Assembly: GCF_000025705.1 (NCBI RefSeq)
Contig: NC_013959.1
Span: forward strand, 1,045,063 to 1,109,062
DNA: 64,000 nt
DNA from: Sideroxydans lithotrophicus ES-1
GTDB lineage: Bacteria > Pseudomonadota > Gammaproteobacteria > Burkholderiales > Gallionellaceae
Direction of reading: 5' to 3'
Of the stretch, positions 1 through 10,910 are shown in pieces. The notes under the pieces are model-generated. The model worked only from the letters and a program-made list of their open reading frames with translations, was not told where the DNA came from and searched no databases. Every line of letters begins with the position of its first letter. Within the stretch, counting starts at the first letter, position 1. Position numbers and translations under genes: made by a program.

Positions 1-921
1 GTAAGCCCAGTCAAAGAACTTCAATACAGCTGCGGCGTTTTCCGGTTTGTCTTGTGTCTTGTAAAACAGGATGAACGTTGCACCGGTGATAGGCCAGCTG
101 TTCGCGCCCGGCTGATTGGTCAGGATCTGGTAAAAACCCTTGTCGGCTTCCCAGTGTGCATTGGCAGCTGCAGCCTTGAAGTTTTCTGCCACGGGGCTGA
201 CGAAATTGCCGTCGTGGTTTTTCAATTCGGCATAAGTCATCTTGTTTTGCAGCGCATAAGCGTATTCCACATAACCGATGGAATTCTTGATGCGCTGAAC
301 ATAGGAAGCAACACCTTCGTTACCCTTGCCGCCGGTACCGACAGGCCATTGAACCGCTGCGCCAGCGCCAACGCCACGCATCCAGTCCAGGCTGACCTGG
401 GAGAGGTAGGTCGTGAAGATGAAAGTAGTGCCGGAGCCATCAGCGCGGTGCACCACGGTGATCGCCGCATCCGGCAGGTTCACGCCACTGTTGGTGGCCG
501 CGATCTTTGGGTCATTCCACTTGGTGATCTTGCCTTGATAGATATCTGCCAAAGTTGCGCCGGTCAACTTCAGTTGTCCCGGAGCAATGCCGTCCACATT
601 AACGACCGGGACAACGCCGCCAATTACGGTCGGGAACTGTGTCAGCCCGGCCAAGCCCAATTCTTCAGGTTTCAACGGGGCATCGGAAGCACCGAAGTCC
701 ACTGTTTTGGCCTTGATTTGCTTGATGCCGCCGCCGGAACCGATGGACTGGTAATTCAGGCCGATGTCGGTTTGAGCCTTGTAGGCTTCTGCCCATTTGG
801 CATATACCGGGTAGGGGAAGGTGGCGCCTGCACCCGTGATGTCGCCAGCAAAAGCGACGCTGGCAGACAGCAAGGCAGCAACTGCACCGATGCTGCTAAG
901 AAGACGATTCAGTTTGATCAT
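1..921 (-). CDS. pstS: Phosphate ABC transporter substrate-binding protein PstS (3' end outside window)
   Basis: Periplasmic phosphate-binding protein of the PstSCAB high-affinity importer. The minus-strand frame begins at ATG 921 with a signal peptide (MIKLNRLLSSIGAVAALLSA, cleavage probably after SVAFA) and continues into GDITGAGATFPYPVYAKW, the N terminus typical of PstS. Further family segments are YQSIGSGGG, VDFGASDAPL and RADGSGTTFIF, which bind phosphate. The frame is still open at base 1 (ending ..KFFDWAY), so about 307 residues are seen and the C-terminal end lies to the left. A Ser/Asp-rich phosphate site is as expected and nothing looks broken. Upstream repeats at 994-1011 suggest Pho control. 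pstC would be expected beyond the left edge. Confidence 0.96.
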   Translation of the reverse strand, partial: MIKLNRLLSSIGAVAALLSASVAFAGDITGAGATFPYPVYAKWAEAYKAQTDIGLNYQSIGSGGGIKQIKAKTVDFGASDAPLKPEELGLAGLTQFPTVIGGVVPVVNVDGIAPGQLKLTGATLADIYQGKITKWNDPKIAATNSGVNLPDAAITVVHRADGSGTTFIFTTYLSQVSLDWMRGVGAGAAVQWPVGTGGKGNEGVASYVQRIKNSIGYVEYAYALQNKMTYAELKNHDGNFVSPVAENFKAAAANAHWEADKGFYQILTNQPGANSWPITGATFILFYKTQDKPENAAAVLKFFDWAY

Positions 922-993
922 TTCAATTTTCTCCACTAAGGATAGTTAACTTGCTTGCCGTTTTCCAGCGTGGTGCATCTTAGTGCTCATTTG

Positions 994-1011
994 TTACACA
1001 ATTATTACACA
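994..1011 (-). promoter_or_regulatory. Pho-box-like direct repeat upstream of pstS
   Basis: Two 7-bp direct repeats, TTACACA at 994-1000 and again at 1005-1011, separated by the 4-bp A/T spacer ATTA. This is the 11-bp period of PhoB boxes (two 7-mers with a 4-bp A/T-rich spacer). Read on the pstS strand the repeat is TGTGTAA. The repeat is seen. The 7-mer differs from the E. coli CTGTCAT consensus, so PhoB binding is inferred from spacing and from the target gene. Confidence 0.45.
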
Positions 1012-1146
1012 ATGTAGCAATTGAGATGGGTGTCGATTCAGGGTAAGCGGGGAGGGGTATTTTGAGGTGGTGCCGGGCTCGGATTGACCATTTAAGTTTT
1101 CATCGGTACTATCGCCGCCTTCGGTCAAAGGCGGAAATTGATTTTG

Positions 1147-1899
1147 ATGCGTCGTAAAATGGTGGTCGGAAATTGGAAAATGCACGGCTCGCTGGTTCAG
1201 AATGAGTCGTTGTTGTCCGCCCTGAAGAGTGGTGCCGCGCAACTATCCCATGTGGATATTGCCGTCTGTGCGCCATTCCCTTACTTGGCGCAACTCCAAC
1301 AGCAATTATCGGCTTCGTCAGTGAAGTGGGGCGCGCAGGACGTGCACCAGCTCGAAAAGGGCGCTTTCACTGGCGAGGTGTCCGCGGCCATGCTGGCGGA
1401 TTTTGGATGTACTTATGTGATTGTCGGGCATTCCGAGCGTCGCAGCATCTACGGCGAGGACAGCCGGCTGGTGGCGGAAAAGTTCTCTGCGGCCCAGCAG
1501 GCGGGGTTGATACCGATCCTGTGTGTGGGGGAAACTTTGCAGCAGCGCGAAAGCGGCGAGACTGAGGCGGTGGTGGCTGAACAGCTGGATGCTGTGATCG
1601 CCTTGGTTGGAGTTCAGGCATTGCGCAAGGCAGTTGTGGCGTACGAGCCGGTCTGGGCGATCGGTACCGGCAAGACCGCGTCGCCGGATCAGGCGCAGTC
1701 GGTGCATGCCTTTATTCGCCAGCGAGTGGCCGGCCATGACGAACAGGTCGCACAAGGCCTGGTTATACTGTATGGGGGCAGCGTAAAGGCGGCGAATGCG
1801 CCGGAGCTGTTTGCCAAGGCGGATATCGATGGCGGCTTGATCGGTGGTGCTGCTTTGGTGGCCGAGGAGTTTTTGGGGATATGTCGCGCTGGCCAGTAA
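1147..1899 (+). CDS. tpiA: Triosephosphate isomerase
   Basis: Interconverts dihydroxyacetone phosphate and glyceraldehyde 3-phosphate in glycolysis and gluconeogenesis (cytosolic TIM barrel). The frame carries VVGNWKMHG (substrate Asn and Lys), VGHSERR (catalytic His), AYEPVWAIGTGKTA (catalytic Glu) and the phosphate loop LYGGSVK near the end. Length from ATG 1147 is 250 residues, normal for the family. An upstream TTG at 1138 is in frame, but the ATG fits the usual N terminus better. It is followed 48 bp later by secG, the arrangement usual in beta-proteobacteria ahead of the nuo operon. Confidence 0.97.
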   Translation: MRRKMVVGNWKMHGSLVQNESLLSALKSGAAQLSHVDIAVCAPFPYLAQLQQQLSASSVKWGAQDVHQLEKGAFTGEVSAAMLADFGCTYVIVGHSERRSIYGEDSRLVAEKFSAAQQAGLIPILCVGETLQQRESGETEAVVAEQLDAVIALVGVQALRKAVVAYEPVWAIGTGKTASPDQAQSVHAFIRQRVAGHDEQVAQGLVILYGGSVKAANAPELFAKADIDGGLIGGAALVAEEFLGICRAGQ

Positions 1900-1947
1900 T
1901 AATATAAGGTCAGTAACAAGTGTGTTTGAACAGTTTCGAGGTGGTGT

Positions 1948-2295
1948 GTGGAAAATATAGTCTGGGTAATACATGTGGTAACAGCGGTGGTGCTGATCGG
2001 ATTGGTGCTGATACAGCACGGCAAGGGTGCGGATATGGGCGCTGCATTCGGTTCGGGTTCGGCTGGTAGTGTGTTCGGATCCAGTGGTTCGGCAAACTTC
2101 CTGAGCCGCAGTACTGCGGTGGCTGCGACTATTTTTTTCATCACCAGTCTTGCGCTGACCTATTTATATTCGCGCCCCGGCAAAGACCAGGGTGTGATCG
2201 ATAAAGTGGATGTAAAAACATTGCAACAGCAAGCTGTACCTGCCCCGGCAGGCACCGAAACAAGCGATTCCAAATCGCAACAAATACCAAAATAA
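1948..2295 (+). CDS. secG: Protein-export membrane protein SecG
   Basis: Small subunit of the SecYEG translocon. The 115-residue protein has a GTG start at 1948 and two hydrophobic segments (about residues 3-20 and 52-70). Between them is the family loop [17 protein letters not shown], followed by [11 protein letters not shown]. The hydrophilic C-terminal tail is Ala/Pro/Gln-rich. It lies between tpiA and tRNA-Leu, and the tRNA follows only 10 bp after the stop. The two are therefore probably co-transcribed and separated by RNA processing. Confidence 0.94.
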   Translation: MENIVWVIHVVTAVVLIGLVLIQHGKGADMGAAFGSGSAGSVFGSSGSANFLSRSTAVAATIFFITSLALTYLYSRPGKDQGVIDKVDVKTLQQQAVPAPAGTETSDSKSQQIPK

Positions 2296-2305
2296 TAAGA
2301 AACAT

Positions 2306-2392
2306 GCGGAGTTGGCGGAATTGGTAGACGCGCAGCCTTGAGGTGGCTGTGTCCGAAAGGACGTGTGGGTTCGAGTCCCATGCCCCGCACCA
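2306..2392 (+). tRNA. tRNA-Leu, anticodon GAG
   Basis: An 87-nt type II tRNA with encoded CCA at 2390-2392. The acceptor stem is 2306-2312 with 2382-2388. The anticodon stem is 2333-2337 with GGCTG. The 7-nt loop TTGAGGT at 2338-2344 gives anticodon GAG at 2340-2342. A variable arm (GTCC-GAAA-GGAC) and a T arm with TTCGAGT loop complete the fold. One A-C mismatch is visible in the acceptor stem (2310 with 2384). Confidence 0.96.
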
Positions 2393-2400
2393 AATCGAAT

Positions 2401-2465
2401 GGCCAAGGCGTAGCCGAAGGCCGAAAATATCCAGAGTAGCATTCTGTGCCCCGTTTTGCCGGGGC
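2401..2465 (+). promoter_or_regulatory. Two hairpins in the tRNA-Leu to nuoA spacer
   Basis: The spacer contains an imperfect palindrome at 2401-2422 (GGCC..GGC..GCC..GGCC). It also contains a GCCCCG/CGGGGC stem at 2448-2453 and 2460-2465 with loop TTTTGC. No T-run follows the second stem, so it is not a strong terminator. It sits 23 bp upstream of the nuoA start and just before the ribosome binding site GAGGAGGGG. Likely roles are 3' maturation of the tRNA or stabilisation of the nuo mRNA 5' end; this is inference. Confidence 0.4.
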
Positions 2466-2488
2466 CAACAGAGGAGGGGAGCTCAAAG

Positions 2489-2845
2489 ATGTTGGAAAAT
2501 TATTTTCCGGTTCTACTGTTCATCGGTATCGCATTGGTGATGGGCATATTGCCTTTGGCATTAGGCAAATTGTTGGGGCCAAATCGCCCTGACGAGAAAA
2601 AACTTTCTCCCTATGAATGCGGCTTCGAGGCGTTCGAAGATGCGCGCATGAAATTCGATGTGCGTTTCTATCTTGTGGCAATTCTTTTCATACTCTTCGA
2701 TCTTGAGATCGCTTTTCTGTTTCCCTGGGCGATCGTACTCAAAGAGATCGGCACTTTTGGTTTCGTTTCCATGATGATCTTCCTGGCCATCCTTGTGGTT
2801 GGCTTTATCTATGAGTGGATGAAAGGAGCCCTGGAATGGGAATAG
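2489..2845 (+). CDS. nuoA: NADH-quinone oxidoreductase subunit A
   Basis: Membrane subunit of complex I near the quinone site. The 118-residue protein has three hydrophobic segments and the family signature [20 protein letters not shown] near residues 40-60. ATG 2489 is chosen because GAGGAGGGGA lies 9 nt upstream; an in-frame start at 2456 would add a charged extension. It is the first gene of nuoA-N and overlaps nuoB by 10 bp. Confidence 0.96.
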   Translation: MLENYFPVLLFIGIALVMGILPLALGKLLGPNRPDEKKLSPYECGFEAFEDARMKFDVRFYLVAILFILFDLEIAFLFPWAIVLKEIGTFGFVSMMIFLAILVVGFIYEWMKGALEWE

Positions 2846-3315
2846 AGGGCGTACTGGAAAAAGGTTTCATCACCACCAGCGCGGATACGGTGATCAACTA
2901 TGTTCGCACCGGTTCGCTGTGGCCGATGACATTCGGTCTCGCATGCTGTGCAGTGGAAATGATGCATGCGGCTTTGCCGCGTTATGACCTGGACCGTTTC
3001 GGTGCCGGCGCATTCCGTCCCAGTCCGCGACAGTCCGATGTGATGATCGTGGCGGGGACCTTGTGCAACAAGATGGCGCCGGCCTTGCGCAAGGTTTACG
3101 ACCAGATGGCCGAGCCACGCTGGGTCATCTCCATGGGGTCATGCGCCAATGGCGGTGGCTACTACCATTATTCCTATTCTGTTGTTCGCGGTTGCGATCG
3201 CATCGTGCCGGTCGATATCTATGTTCCCGGCTGTCCGCCGACTGCTGAAGCCCTGCTTTACGGCATCATCCAGTTGCAGAACAAGATCAAACGTACCAAT
3301 ACCATAGCGCGCTAG
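2836..3315 (+). CDS. nuoB: NADH-quinone oxidoreductase subunit B
   Basis: Peripheral-arm subunit that carries the terminal N2 4Fe-4S cluster passing electrons to quinone. The cluster cysteines are visible in [18 protein letters not shown] and [12 protein letters not shown], including the family's unusual adjacent Cys pair. Length is 159 residues from ATG 2836. The start lies inside the end of nuoA, so the two are probably translationally coupled. nuoC begins 1 bp after the stop. Confidence 0.97.
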   Translation: MGIEGVLEKGFITTSADTVINYVRTGSLWPMTFGLACCAVEMMHAALPRYDLDRFGAGAFRPSPRQSDVMIVAGTLCNKMAPALRKVYDQMAEPRWVISMGSCANGGGYYHYSYSVVRGCDRIVPVDIYVPGCPPTAEALLYGIIQLQNKIKRTNTIAR

Positions 3316-3316
3316 G

Positions 3317-3952
3317 ATGAACATGGCTACTGACCTGAACATACTGTCCGCAAATCTGAACGAGGCCTTTTCAGTCAAAGTCGTGAGTCTGGAGGAGCGT
3401 CTGGGCGAACTTACGCTGGTCATCAAGGCCCATGACATGCTGGCCGTGTTTACCCGCCTGCGTGACGATGCCGACCTGCGGTTCGAAGAGCTGGTCGACG
3501 TGTGCGGCATCGACTACTCCACCTATGGCAGCGAACTCTGCGAGGATGGCAAGTATCTTCCTGATGAGCCGCGTGCGGGCCCCAGGTTCGCTGCGGTCTA
3601 TCATCTGCTCTCGATCACCCACAACATCCGTTTGCGTGTGCGCGTCTTCGCCGACGATGACGACATGCCGGTGCTGAATTCGGTGACCGGGATATGGCCT
3701 TCTGCCAACTGGTATGAGCGCGAGGCGTTCGATCTGTACGGCATCATCTTTGTCGGCCATCCCGATTTGCGCCGCATCCTCACCGATTACGGTTTCGTCG
3801 GCAATCCCTTCCGCAAGGACTTTCCGCTGTCCGGTACTGTCGAGATGCGTTATGACGCAGCTCAACAGCGTGTGATCTACGAGCCGGTGACGGTCGAGCC
3901 GCGCCAGATCACGCCGCGCACGATGCGCGAAGAGAATTACGGTCGCGAATGA
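3317..3952 (+). CDS. nuoC: NADH-quinone oxidoreductase subunit C
   Basis: Peripheral-arm 30-kDa subunit of complex I, 211 residues, separate from nuoD rather than fused as in E. coli. The signature is [20 protein letters not shown] followed by [15 protein letters not shown]. The start ATG 3317 is 1 bp after the nuoB stop. The protein binds NuoD and helps form the hydrophilic stalk. It is complete, with no anomalies. Confidence 0.97.
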   Translation: MNMATDLNILSANLNEAFSVKVVSLEERLGELTLVIKAHDMLAVFTRLRDDADLRFEELVDVCGIDYSTYGSELCEDGKYLPDEPRAGPRFAAVYHLLSITHNIRLRVRVFADDDDMPVLNSVTGIWPSANWYEREAFDLYGIIFVGHPDLRRILTDYGFVGNPFRKDFPLSGTVEMRYDAAQQRVIYEPVTVEPRQITPRTMREENYGRE

Positions 3953-3973
3953 TGGCGAAAGGCAATTAGAGTT

Positions 3974-5227
3974 ATGGCTGATATCAAGAATTACACAATG
4001 AACTTTGGTCCGCAGCACCCGGCGGCGCATGGTGTATTGCGCCTCGTGCTGGAGCTGGACGGAGAAGTGATCGAGCGTGCCGATCCGCACGTCGGACTGC
4101 TGCATCGCGCGACCGAAAAATTGGCCGAGCACAAGACCTTCCTGCAAGCCGTTCCCTATATGGATCGCCTGGACTATGTGTCCATGATGCTCAACGAGCA
4201 CGCCTATGTGATGGCGATCGAGAAGCTGGCTGGCATCGAAGTGCCGATCCGTGCGCAGTACATCCGCGTCATGTACGACGAGATCACGCGCATCCTGAAT
4301 CATCTGCTGTGGCTTGGCGCTTCCGGTATCGACCTTGGCGCGATGACCATGTTCTTCTATACCTTCCGCGAGCGCGAAGACTTGCTGGATGCCTACGAGG
4401 CCGTTTCGGGCGCACGTTTGCATGCGGCCTATTATCGCCCGGGCGGTGTCTATCGCGACCTGCCGGATTCGATGCCGCAATACGAAGTGAGCAAGATCCA
4501 CAATGCGGCTGCAGTGAAGAAGAAGAACGAGAATCGCCAGGGATCCCTGCTCGACTTCCTGGAAGACTTCACCAACCGTTTCCCTGGTTACGTGGACGAA
4601 TACGAGACGTTGTTGACCGACAACCGCATCTGGAAACAGCGTACGGTGGGTATCGGCGTGGTATCGCCGGAGCGCGCCCTGGCGATGGGCTTTACCGGCC
4701 CGATGCTGCGCGGCTCCGGTGTGGTGTGGGATCTGCGCAAGAAACAGCCGTATGAGGTCTACGACAGGCTGGACTTCGATATCCCGGTCGGCGTCGAGGG
4801 CGACTGCTATGACCGGTATCTGGTGCGCGTGGAAGAGATGAGGCAAAGCAACCGCATCATCAAGCAATGTATCGACTGGCTGCGCAAGAACCCGGGGCCG
4901 GTGATGACGGATGACCTCAAGTACGCGCCGCCGCAACGCGAATCCATGAAGCAGAACATGGAGGAGTTGATTCACCACTTCAAGCTGTTCACTGAAGGCT
5001 TCCATGTGCCCGCCGGCGAGGTGTATTCCGCCGTCGAACACGCCAAGGGGGAGTTTGGCATCTATCTGGTGTCGGACGGCGCGAACAAGCCTTACCGCAT
5101 GAAGATACGCGCAGCCGGATTCGCGCATCTCGCCAGCCTGGATGAGATGGTGCGCGGACACATGATCGCCGACGTGGTGGCGATCATCGGTACGCAGGAC
5201 ATCGTTTTCGGGGAGATAGACCGCTGA
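3974..5227 (+). CDS. nuoD: NADH-quinone oxidoreductase subunit D
   Basis: The 49-kDa subunit, related to the hydrogenase large subunit, which forms the quinone pocket with NuoB. Seen are the N-terminal [20 protein letters not shown], then [19 protein letters not shown] and the C-terminal end DIVFGEIDR. Its 417 residues are standard. It ends in TGATG at 5225-5229, which is also the nuoE start, indicating coupled translation. Confidence 0.98.
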   Translation: MADIKNYTMNFGPQHPAAHGVLRLVLELDGEVIERADPHVGLLHRATEKLAEHKTFLQAVPYMDRLDYVSMMLNEHAYVMAIEKLAGIEVPIRAQYIRVMYDEITRILNHLLWLGASGIDLGAMTMFFYTFREREDLLDAYEAVSGARLHAAYYRPGGVYRDLPDSMPQYEVSKIHNAAAVKKKNENRQGSLLDFLEDFTNRFPGYVDEYETLLTDNRIWKQRTVGIGVVSPERALAMGFTGPMLRGSGVVWDLRKKQPYEVYDRLDFDIPVGVEGDCYDRYLVRVEEMRQSNRIIKQCIDWLRKNPGPVMTDDLKYAPPQRESMKQNMEELIHHFKLFTEGFHVPAGEVYSAVEHAKGEFGIYLVSDGANKPYRMKIRAAGFAHLASLDEMVRGHMIADVVAIIGTQDIVFGEIDR

Positions 5228-5712
5228 TGTTATCCCAACAGATCACCACGCTCATCGACAAAGAGCTGAAGAAATACCCTGCCGATCAGCGCCAGTCCGC
5301 CGTGATGGCGGCATTGCGGTTCGTGCAGGACGAGAAGGGCTGGATAGCTCCGGACGATATGGCGGATATCGCAGCCTACATCGGCATGCCGCAGATGGCC
5401 GTATACGAAGTGGCGACCTTCTACCACATGTACAACCTCAAACCGATGGGCAAGTACACGCTGACCGTGTGTACCAACCTGTCATGCCAGCTGTGCGGAT
5501 CGGACGAGACGCTGGCCCATTTGAACAAACGGCTGGGTATCGGCCTGGGCGAAGTCACGGCGGACGGCAAGTATGGTCTGCGTGAAGGCGAGTGCATGGG
5601 AGCTTGCGTGGACGCACCGATGTTCACCATCAATAACAAGAAGCTGTGCGGTCGCTTGACCAGCGAGAAGATCGACCAGATTCTGGCGGAACTGGATGGG
5701 GGGCAGGCATGA
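5227..5712 (+). CDS. nuoE: NADH-quinone oxidoreductase subunit E
   Basis: The 24-kDa thioredoxin-like subunit that holds the 2Fe-2S cluster N1a. Cluster ligands are seen as [10 protein letters not shown] and [11 protein letters not shown] (C-x4-C and C-x3-C). The N-terminal helical part contains [15 protein letters not shown]. Length is 161 residues. The start overlaps the nuoD stop and the stop overlaps the nuoF start (ATGA at 5709). Confidence 0.97.
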   Translation: MLSQQITTLIDKELKKYPADQRQSAVMAALRFVQDEKGWIAPDDMADIAAYIGMPQMAVYEVATFYHMYNLKPMGKYTLTVCTNLSCQLCGSDETLAHLNKRLGIGLGEVTADGKYGLREGECMGACVDAPMFTINNKKLCGRLTSEKIDQILAELDGGQA

Positions 5713-6971
5713 ACAAGCACATCATCCTGGCTACGGCTGAAGACGGACTGACCAACCTGGACAACTACATCAAGGCGGGCGGCTATCAGGCCTTGCGCAA
5801 AGTACTGGCGGAGAAGCTGTCCCCTGAGGCTATCATCGCCGAAGTCAAGGCATCCGGTCTGCGCGGCCGCGGCGGCGCGGGTTTTCCGACCGGCTTGAAG
5901 TGGAGCTTCATGCCGCGCAATTATCAGGGCGACAAGTACCTGGTGTGCAATTCGGACGAAGGCGAACCGGGCACCTGCAAGGACCGCGACATCCTGCGCT
6001 ACAACCCGCATCTGCTGATCGAGGGCATGGCGATCGCGGCGTACACCATGGACGTGAAGACCGGCTACAACTATGTGCACGGCGAGATCTTCGAAGCCTA
6101 CGAACGCATGGAAGAGGCCTGCGAAGAGGCGCGCAAGGCCGGCTATCTGGGCAAGAACATCATGGGTTTCGATTTCGAATTCGACCTGCACAACCACATG
6201 GGCTATGGCGCTTACGTGTGCGGCGAAGAGACCGCCTTGCTCGAATCCATCGAGGGCAAGAAGGGCCAGCCGCGTTTCAAGCCGCCGTTCCCCGCCAGCT
6301 TCGGCCTGTACGGCAAGCCGACCACCATCAACAACACCGAGACCTTTGCCAGCATCCCTTACATCATCCGCGAGGGCGGACAGAAGTTTGCGGGACTGGG
6401 GGTCACCAACAGCGGCGGCGTTAAACTGTTCTCGGTGTCCGGCCATGTGAACAATCCCGGCAACTTCGAAATGCCGCTGGGTACCCCGTTCATGAAACTG
6501 CTGGAGATGGCCGGCGGCGTACGCAACGGCCACAAGCTGAAGGCGGTGATTCCCGGCGGTTCGTCGATGCCGGTGCTGCCGGCCGAGATCATGATGGGCC
6601 TCAACATGGACTTCGATTCCATCCAGAAGGCAGGTTCCTATCTGGGGACCGGCGCCATCATCGTGATGGACGAGACCACCTGCATGGTCAAGGCGCTGGA
6701 GCGCCTGTCCTATTTCTATTTCGAGGAATCCTGCGGTCAATGTACGCCATGCCGCGAGGGTACCGGCTGGCTGTACCGCATCATCCATCGCATCGAACAC
6801 GGCGAGGGCAGGCCGGAAGATCTGGATCTGCTGCTCGACCTGTGCGGCAACATCGCCGGACGCACCATCTGCGCCTTGGGCGATGCTGCGGCCTGGCCGG
6901 TGCAGGGTTTCCTCAAGCATTACCGCGCTGAGTTCGAGTACCACATCGAGCACAAGCGTTGTTTGGTCTAA
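5709..6971 (+). CDS. nuoF: NADH-quinone oxidoreductase subunit F
   Basis: The 51-kDa catalytic subunit that oxidises NADH with FMN. Seen are the Gly-rich nucleotide site [14 protein letters not shown], the FMN region [14 protein letters not shown], the segment [20 protein letters not shown], and the N3 4Fe-4S ligands [12 protein letters not shown]. The ATG at 5709 overlaps the nuoE stop and gives 420 residues, the normal length. An in-frame upstream codon at 5646 would lie inside nuoE and was rejected. Confidence 0.97.
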   Translation: MNKHIILATAEDGLTNLDNYIKAGGYQALRKVLAEKLSPEAIIAEVKASGLRGRGGAGFPTGLKWSFMPRNYQGDKYLVCNSDEGEPGTCKDRDILRYNPHLLIEGMAIAAYTMDVKTGYNYVHGEIFEAYERMEEACEEARKAGYLGKNIMGFDFEFDLHNHMGYGAYVCGEETALLESIEGKKGQPRFKPPFPASFGLYGKPTTINNTETFASIPYIIREGGQKFAGLGVTNSGGVKLFSVSGHVNNPGNFEMPLGTPFMKLLEMAGGVRNGHKLKAVIPGGSSMPVLPAEIMMGLNMDFDSIQKAGSYLGTGAIIVMDETTCMVKALERLSYFYFEESCGQCTPCREGTGWLYRIIHRIEHGEGRPEDLDLLLDLCGNIAGRTICALGDAAAWPVQGFLKHYRAEFEYHIEHKRCLV

Positions 6972-6985
6972 GGCATAGGTGAGCA

Positions 6986-9292
6986 ATGATCAATATCGAA
7001 ATTGACGGCAAGCAGATACAGATACAGAACGGCTCGACCGTGATCGAAGCCGCGCATCAAGCCGGGATCGCCATCCCGCATTTCTGTTATCACAAGAAAC
7101 TTTCCATCGCCGCCAATTGCCGTATGTGCCTGGTCCAGGTGGAGAAGGCGCCCAAGCCTTTGCCTGCCTGCGCCACGCCGGTAGCCGAGGGCATGAAGGT
7201 GTACACCCATTCCGAGCAGGCGGTGAAGGCGCAAAAGGGCGTGATGGAGTTCCTGCTGGTGAATCACCCGCTGGATTGCCCGATCTGCGACCAGGGCGGC
7301 GAGTGCATGTTGCAGGACATGTCGGTCGGCTACGGCGCCGGACATTCGCGCTACCACGAAGAGAAGCGCGTGGTGCTGAGCAAGGACATCGGCCCGCTGG
7401 TGTCGGCAGAGGAAATGAGCCGCTGCATCAACTGTACCCGCTGTGTGCGTTTCGGCGTCGAGATCGGCGGACAGATGGAGCTGGGCCAGGCATTCCGCGG
7501 CGAGCACGCCGAGATCATGTCCTTCGTTTCCGGTACGGTGGACTCAGAGCTCTCCGGCAACATGATCGACCTGTGTCCGGTCGGCGCGCTCACCAGCAAG
7601 CCGTTCCGTTACAAGGCGCGTTCGTGGGAACTGTCGCGCCGCCGCTCGGTCAGCGCGCACGACAGCCTTGGTTCCAACCTCGCCGTGCAGACCATGAACA
7701 ACCGCGTGTTGCGCGTGCTGCCCATCGAGAACGAAGAGATCAACGAATGCTGGCTGTCCGACAGGGACCGCTTCGCCTATGAAGGATTGAATTCCGCCGA
7801 GCGATTGACCAAGCCGATGATCAAACAGGACGGCCAGTGGCAGGAAGTCGAATGGCAGACTGCACTGGAATATGCCGCCAATGGTCTGCGCCATATTGCT
7901 AACGGTGCCGGGGCAGAACAGATCGGTGCTCTGGCAACGGCGAATTCCACATTGGAAGAGCTCCATCTGTTGCAAAAACTCATGCGTGCCGTCGGCAGCG
8001 AGAATATCGATTTTCGTTTGCGCCAGTCCGATTTCAGCAGCGACAGCAAGCAACAGGGTGCCCCCTGGTTGGGCATGTCCGTGAGCGACATCAACCGTGC
8101 CGATCGTTTCCTCATCGTCGGCAGCTTCCTGCGCAAGGACCACCCGCTGTTGGCGGCACGTATCCGCCAGGCAGTGAAGAAAGGTGCGCAGGCCAACATC
8201 ATCCATTCCGTGGATGACGACCTGTTGATGAAAGTCTCGAACAAGGCCATCGTCGCACCGGATGCGCTGGTCGAAATGCTGACGCAGGTATCGAAAGCGC
8301 TGACGGCCGAAAAACAGGGGCAGAGCGCGAGCGGCGAAGCGGCAGCCATTGCCAGAAGCCTGGCCAGCGGCGAGCGCGTCGCGGTCTTGCTGGGCAATTT
8401 CGCGCAGCAACATCCGCAAGCCGCACAACTGCAGGCTCTGGCGCAGCAGATCGCCGCGTTGAGCAACGGCAAATTCGGTTTCTTCGGCGAGGCGGCCAAC
8501 AGCGTGGGTGGTTATCTGGCGCAGGCAACGCCTGGCGGCAAAGGACTGAATGCGCAGGCCATGCTGGCCGCACCGCGCAAGGCATATGTTCTGCTGAATG
8601 TCGAAGCCGAGCTTGATTGTGCCGATCCGCAGCAGGCCATTGCTGCCATGAAGGCGGCCGATCTGGTGATCGCGATGAGCGCCTATAAACATCAAGCAAC
8701 GGAGTACGCCGACGTGTTGTTGCCCGTTGCGCCATATACCGAGACCTCGGGCACTTTCGTCAACACCGAAGGCCGCGTGCAAAGTTTCAAGGGAGCGGTC
8801 AAACCCTTGGGCGAAGCGCGTCCGGCATGGAAAGTGTTGCGCGTGCTGGGCAACCTGCTGAAGCTGGAAGGTTTCGAGCAGGACACCTCGGAAGCGGTTC
8901 GCGACGAAGTACTGCAAGGCATGGACGTCGCCGCCAGGTTGAATAACGCCATCGGCGGCGTCGAGGCGAAGGCTGCTCCCGCTTCGCAAGGACTGCAACG
9001 CGTCAGCGATGTGCCGATCTATGCGACGGATGCGATAGTGCGCCGTTCCGCACCCTTGCAAGCCACTGCCGATGCTGCGGCACCGCAGGCCTGGCTGCAC
9101 GGCGATGAACTGAGGAAGCTGGGCGTGCAGGCCGGCGCGACAGTCAAGGTCAGTCAGGGGCAGGGTGACGTGCAGCTTGTCGCTGCGGCAGACGACAGAT
9201 TGCCCAAGGGCGTGGTGCGCGTGGCTGCCGGCCATGCCGCGACTGCTGCACTGGGTGCGATGTTTGGAACGATCACCGTGGAGCGTGCATGA
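6986..9292 (+). CDS. nuoG: NADH-quinone oxidoreductase subunit G
   Basis: The 75-kDa iron-sulfur subunit. The N-terminal 2Fe-2S ligands are in [20 protein letters not shown]. Next come [14 protein letters not shown] and the 4Fe-4S ligands [11 protein letters not shown], then a large molybdopterin-oxidoreductase-like C-terminal half. Length is 768 residues, as in beta-proteobacteria. It stops inside the nuoH start (ATGA at 9289). Confidence 0.96.
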   Translation: MINIEIDGKQIQIQNGSTVIEAAHQAGIAIPHFCYHKKLSIAANCRMCLVQVEKAPKPLPACATPVAEGMKVYTHSEQAVKAQKGVMEFLLVNHPLDCPICDQGGECMLQDMSVGYGAGHSRYHEEKRVVLSKDIGPLVSAEEMSRCINCTRCVRFGVEIGGQMELGQAFRGEHAEIMSFVSGTVDSELSGNMIDLCPVGALTSKPFRYKARSWELSRRRSVSAHDSLGSNLAVQTMNNRVLRVLPIENEEINECWLSDRDRFAYEGLNSAERLTKPMIKQDGQWQEVEWQTALEYAANGLRHIANGAGAEQIGALATANSTLEELHLLQKLMRAVGSENIDFRLRQSDFSSDSKQQGAPWLGMSVSDINRADRFLIVGSFLRKDHPLLAARIRQAVKKGAQANIIHSVDDDLLMKVSNKAIVAPDALVEMLTQVSKALTAEKQGQSASGEAAAIARSLASGERVAVLLGNFAQQHPQAAQLQALAQQIAALSNGKFGFFGEAANSVGGYLAQATPGGKGLNAQAMLAAPRKAYVLLNVEAELDCADPQQAIAAMKAADLVIAMSAYKHQATEYADVLLPVAPYTETSGTFVNTEGRVQSFKGAVKPLGEARPAWKVLRVLGNLLKLEGFEQDTSEAVRDEVLQGMDVAARLNNAIGGVEAKAAPASQGLQRVSDVPIYATDAIVRRSAPLQATADAAAPQAWLHGDELRKLGVQAGATVKVSQGQGDVQLVAAADDRLPKGVVRVAAGHAATAALGAMFGTITVERA

Positions 9293-10389
9293 TGGAAGCC
9301 CAAGCCCTGCATTTCATACAATCGCTGTTGAGTCTGGTCGGACTCTGGGACTTACTGGGTGCTTACATCGAGCCAGCCTGGCCGGTGGTCTGGATCGTGG
9401 TGAAGATATTCGTCATCATCCTGCCGATCATGGGTGCGGTGGCCTATCTGACCCTGGCCGAACGCAAGGTGCTGGGCTTCATGCAGATCCGTCCGGGTCC
9501 CAACCGTGTGGGCTACTGGGGCCTGCTGCAGCCGATCGCCGATGGCGTCAAGCTGCTGCTCAAGGAAGTCATCATCCCGACCGGCGCCAATAAATTCCTG
9601 TTCGTCGCCGCGCCGGTATTGGCGCTGGCACCAGCCTTGTCGGCCTGGGCGGTGGTGCCTTTCGACGACGGCATGATCCTGGCGAATGTGAATGCGGGAC
9701 TGCTGTACCTGCTGGCGATGACCTCGCTTGGCGTGTACGGCATCGTCATCGCCGGCTGGGCATCCAACTCGAAATATGCCTTCCTCGGTGCCTTGCGTTC
9801 CGCGGCGCAGATCGTTTCCTATGAACTGGCCATGGGCTTCGCGCTGGTTTGCGTGTTGCTGGCTGCTCAGAGCATGAACCTGGGCGACATCGTGCGCGGG
9901 CAGCAGGGTTCCTATGGCATGTTCGGCTGGTACTGGATACCGCTGTTCCCGATGTTCGTGGTGTATTTCATCGCCGGCGTGGCAGAGACCAACCGCGCGC
10001 CGTTCGACCTTGCCGAAGGCGAGTCCGAGATCGTGGCCGGCTTCCATGTGGAATATTCCGGCATGGGCTTCGCGCTGTTCTTCCTGGCGGAATACGCCAA
10101 CATGATCCTGATCGCCGCCCTGACCGCGGTCATGTTCCTCGGCGGCTGGCTCAATCCTTTCCATGGCTGGCCGTTGCTGGGCGAATTGACCGACCATATT
10201 CCCGGTTTACTCTGGATGCTGGGCAAGATGTCGGTCATGCTGTTCATCTTCCTGTGGTTCCGCGCGACTTTCCCGCGTTATCGCTACGACCAACTGATGC
10301 GCCTGGGCTGGAAGGTGTTCATTCCGCTCACGCTGGTCTGGGTGGTCGTAGTGGCTGCCTGGATGCAGACCCCCTATTGGCTGTGGTAA
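9289..10389 (+). CDS. nuoH: NADH-quinone oxidoreductase subunit H
   Basis: Multi-pass membrane subunit that forms much of the quinone tunnel and links the two arms. Family signatures are [19 protein letters not shown] and [20 protein letters not shown]. The start is one of two adjacent ATGs (9289 or 9292). The first overlaps the nuoG stop; both give about 365 residues. nuoI follows after 17 bp. Confidence 0.96.
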   Translation: MMEAQALHFIQSLLSLVGLWDLLGAYIEPAWPVVWIVVKIFVIILPIMGAVAYLTLAERKVLGFMQIRPGPNRVGYWGLLQPIADGVKLLLKEVIIPTGANKFLFVAAPVLALAPALSAWAVVPFDDGMILANVNAGLLYLLAMTSLGVYGIVIAGWASNSKYAFLGALRSAAQIVSYELAMGFALVCVLLAAQSMNLGDIVRGQQGSYGMFGWYWIPLFPMFVVYFIAGVAETNRAPFDLAEGESEIVAGFHVEYSGMGFALFFLAEYANMILIAALTAVMFLGGWLNPFHGWPLLGELTDHIPGLLWMLGKMSVMLFIFLWFRATFPRYRYDQLMRLGWKVFIPLTLVWVVVVAAWMQTPYWLW

Positions 10390-10406
10390 GCCTTCGAGGA
10401 TAGACA

Positions 10407-10895
10407 ATGAAAAACCTCATCAATTTCTTCAAGAGTTTCCTGTTGCTCGAATTGCTCAAGGGCATGTCGGTGACGGGACGCTATTTCTTCGCCCGCCATA
10501 TCACCGTCGAGTACCCGGAGGAGAAGACGCCGCAGAGTTTCCGTTTCCGCGGCCTGCACGCGCAGCGCCGCTATCCGAACGGCGAGGAACGCTGCATCGG
10601 CTGCAAGCTGTGCGAAGCGGTATGCCCGGCGCTGGCGATCAAGATCGAAGTGGCGGAACGCGAAGACGGTACGCGCCGGACGACCCGATATGACATCGAC
10701 CTGGTCAAGTGCATCTTCTGCGGTTTCTGCGAAGAATCATGCCCGGTGGATGCCATCGTCGAAACACGCGTGTTCGAATACCACGGCGAGAGTCGCGGCG
10801 ACCTGTATTACACCAAGCCCATGCTGCTGGCGATGGGGGAAAAGTATGAAGAGCAGATCGCCATGGATCGAGCTGCCGATGCCAAATACCGGTAG
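10407..10895 (+). CDS. nuoI: NADH-quinone oxidoreductase subunit I
   Basis: Ferredoxin-like subunit with clusters N6a and N6b in the electron path to N2. Two 4Fe-4S motifs are seen, [12 protein letters not shown] and [12 protein letters not shown]. There is an N-terminal amphipathic region ([20 protein letters not shown]) that packs against the membrane. Its 162 residues are normal. The start is ATG 10407 after AGGATAGAC. Confidence 0.97.
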   Translation: MKNLINFFKSFLLLELLKGMSVTGRYFFARHITVEYPEEKTPQSFRFRGLHAQRRYPNGEERCIGCKLCEAVCPALAIKIEVAEREDGTRRTTRYDIDLVKCIFCGFCEESCPVDAIVETRVFEYHGESRGDLYYTKPMLLAMGEKYEEQIAMDRAADAKYR

Positions 10896-10910
10896 GAAGA
10901 GGAAGCCCCG

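Noticed and set aside
52-939. Plus-strand frame at the left edge
   Set aside because: Antisense of pstS, whose signal peptide and binding motifs are clear on the minus strand.
3371-5161. 596-codon minus-strand open frame
   Set aside because: It lies wholly opposite nuoC and nuoD, has no family motif, and reflects the codon bias of the G+C-rich coding strand.
5421-9235. Long minus-strand frames opposite nuoE-nuoG
   Set aside because: Shadows of strongly recognised nuo genes; no SD or motif.
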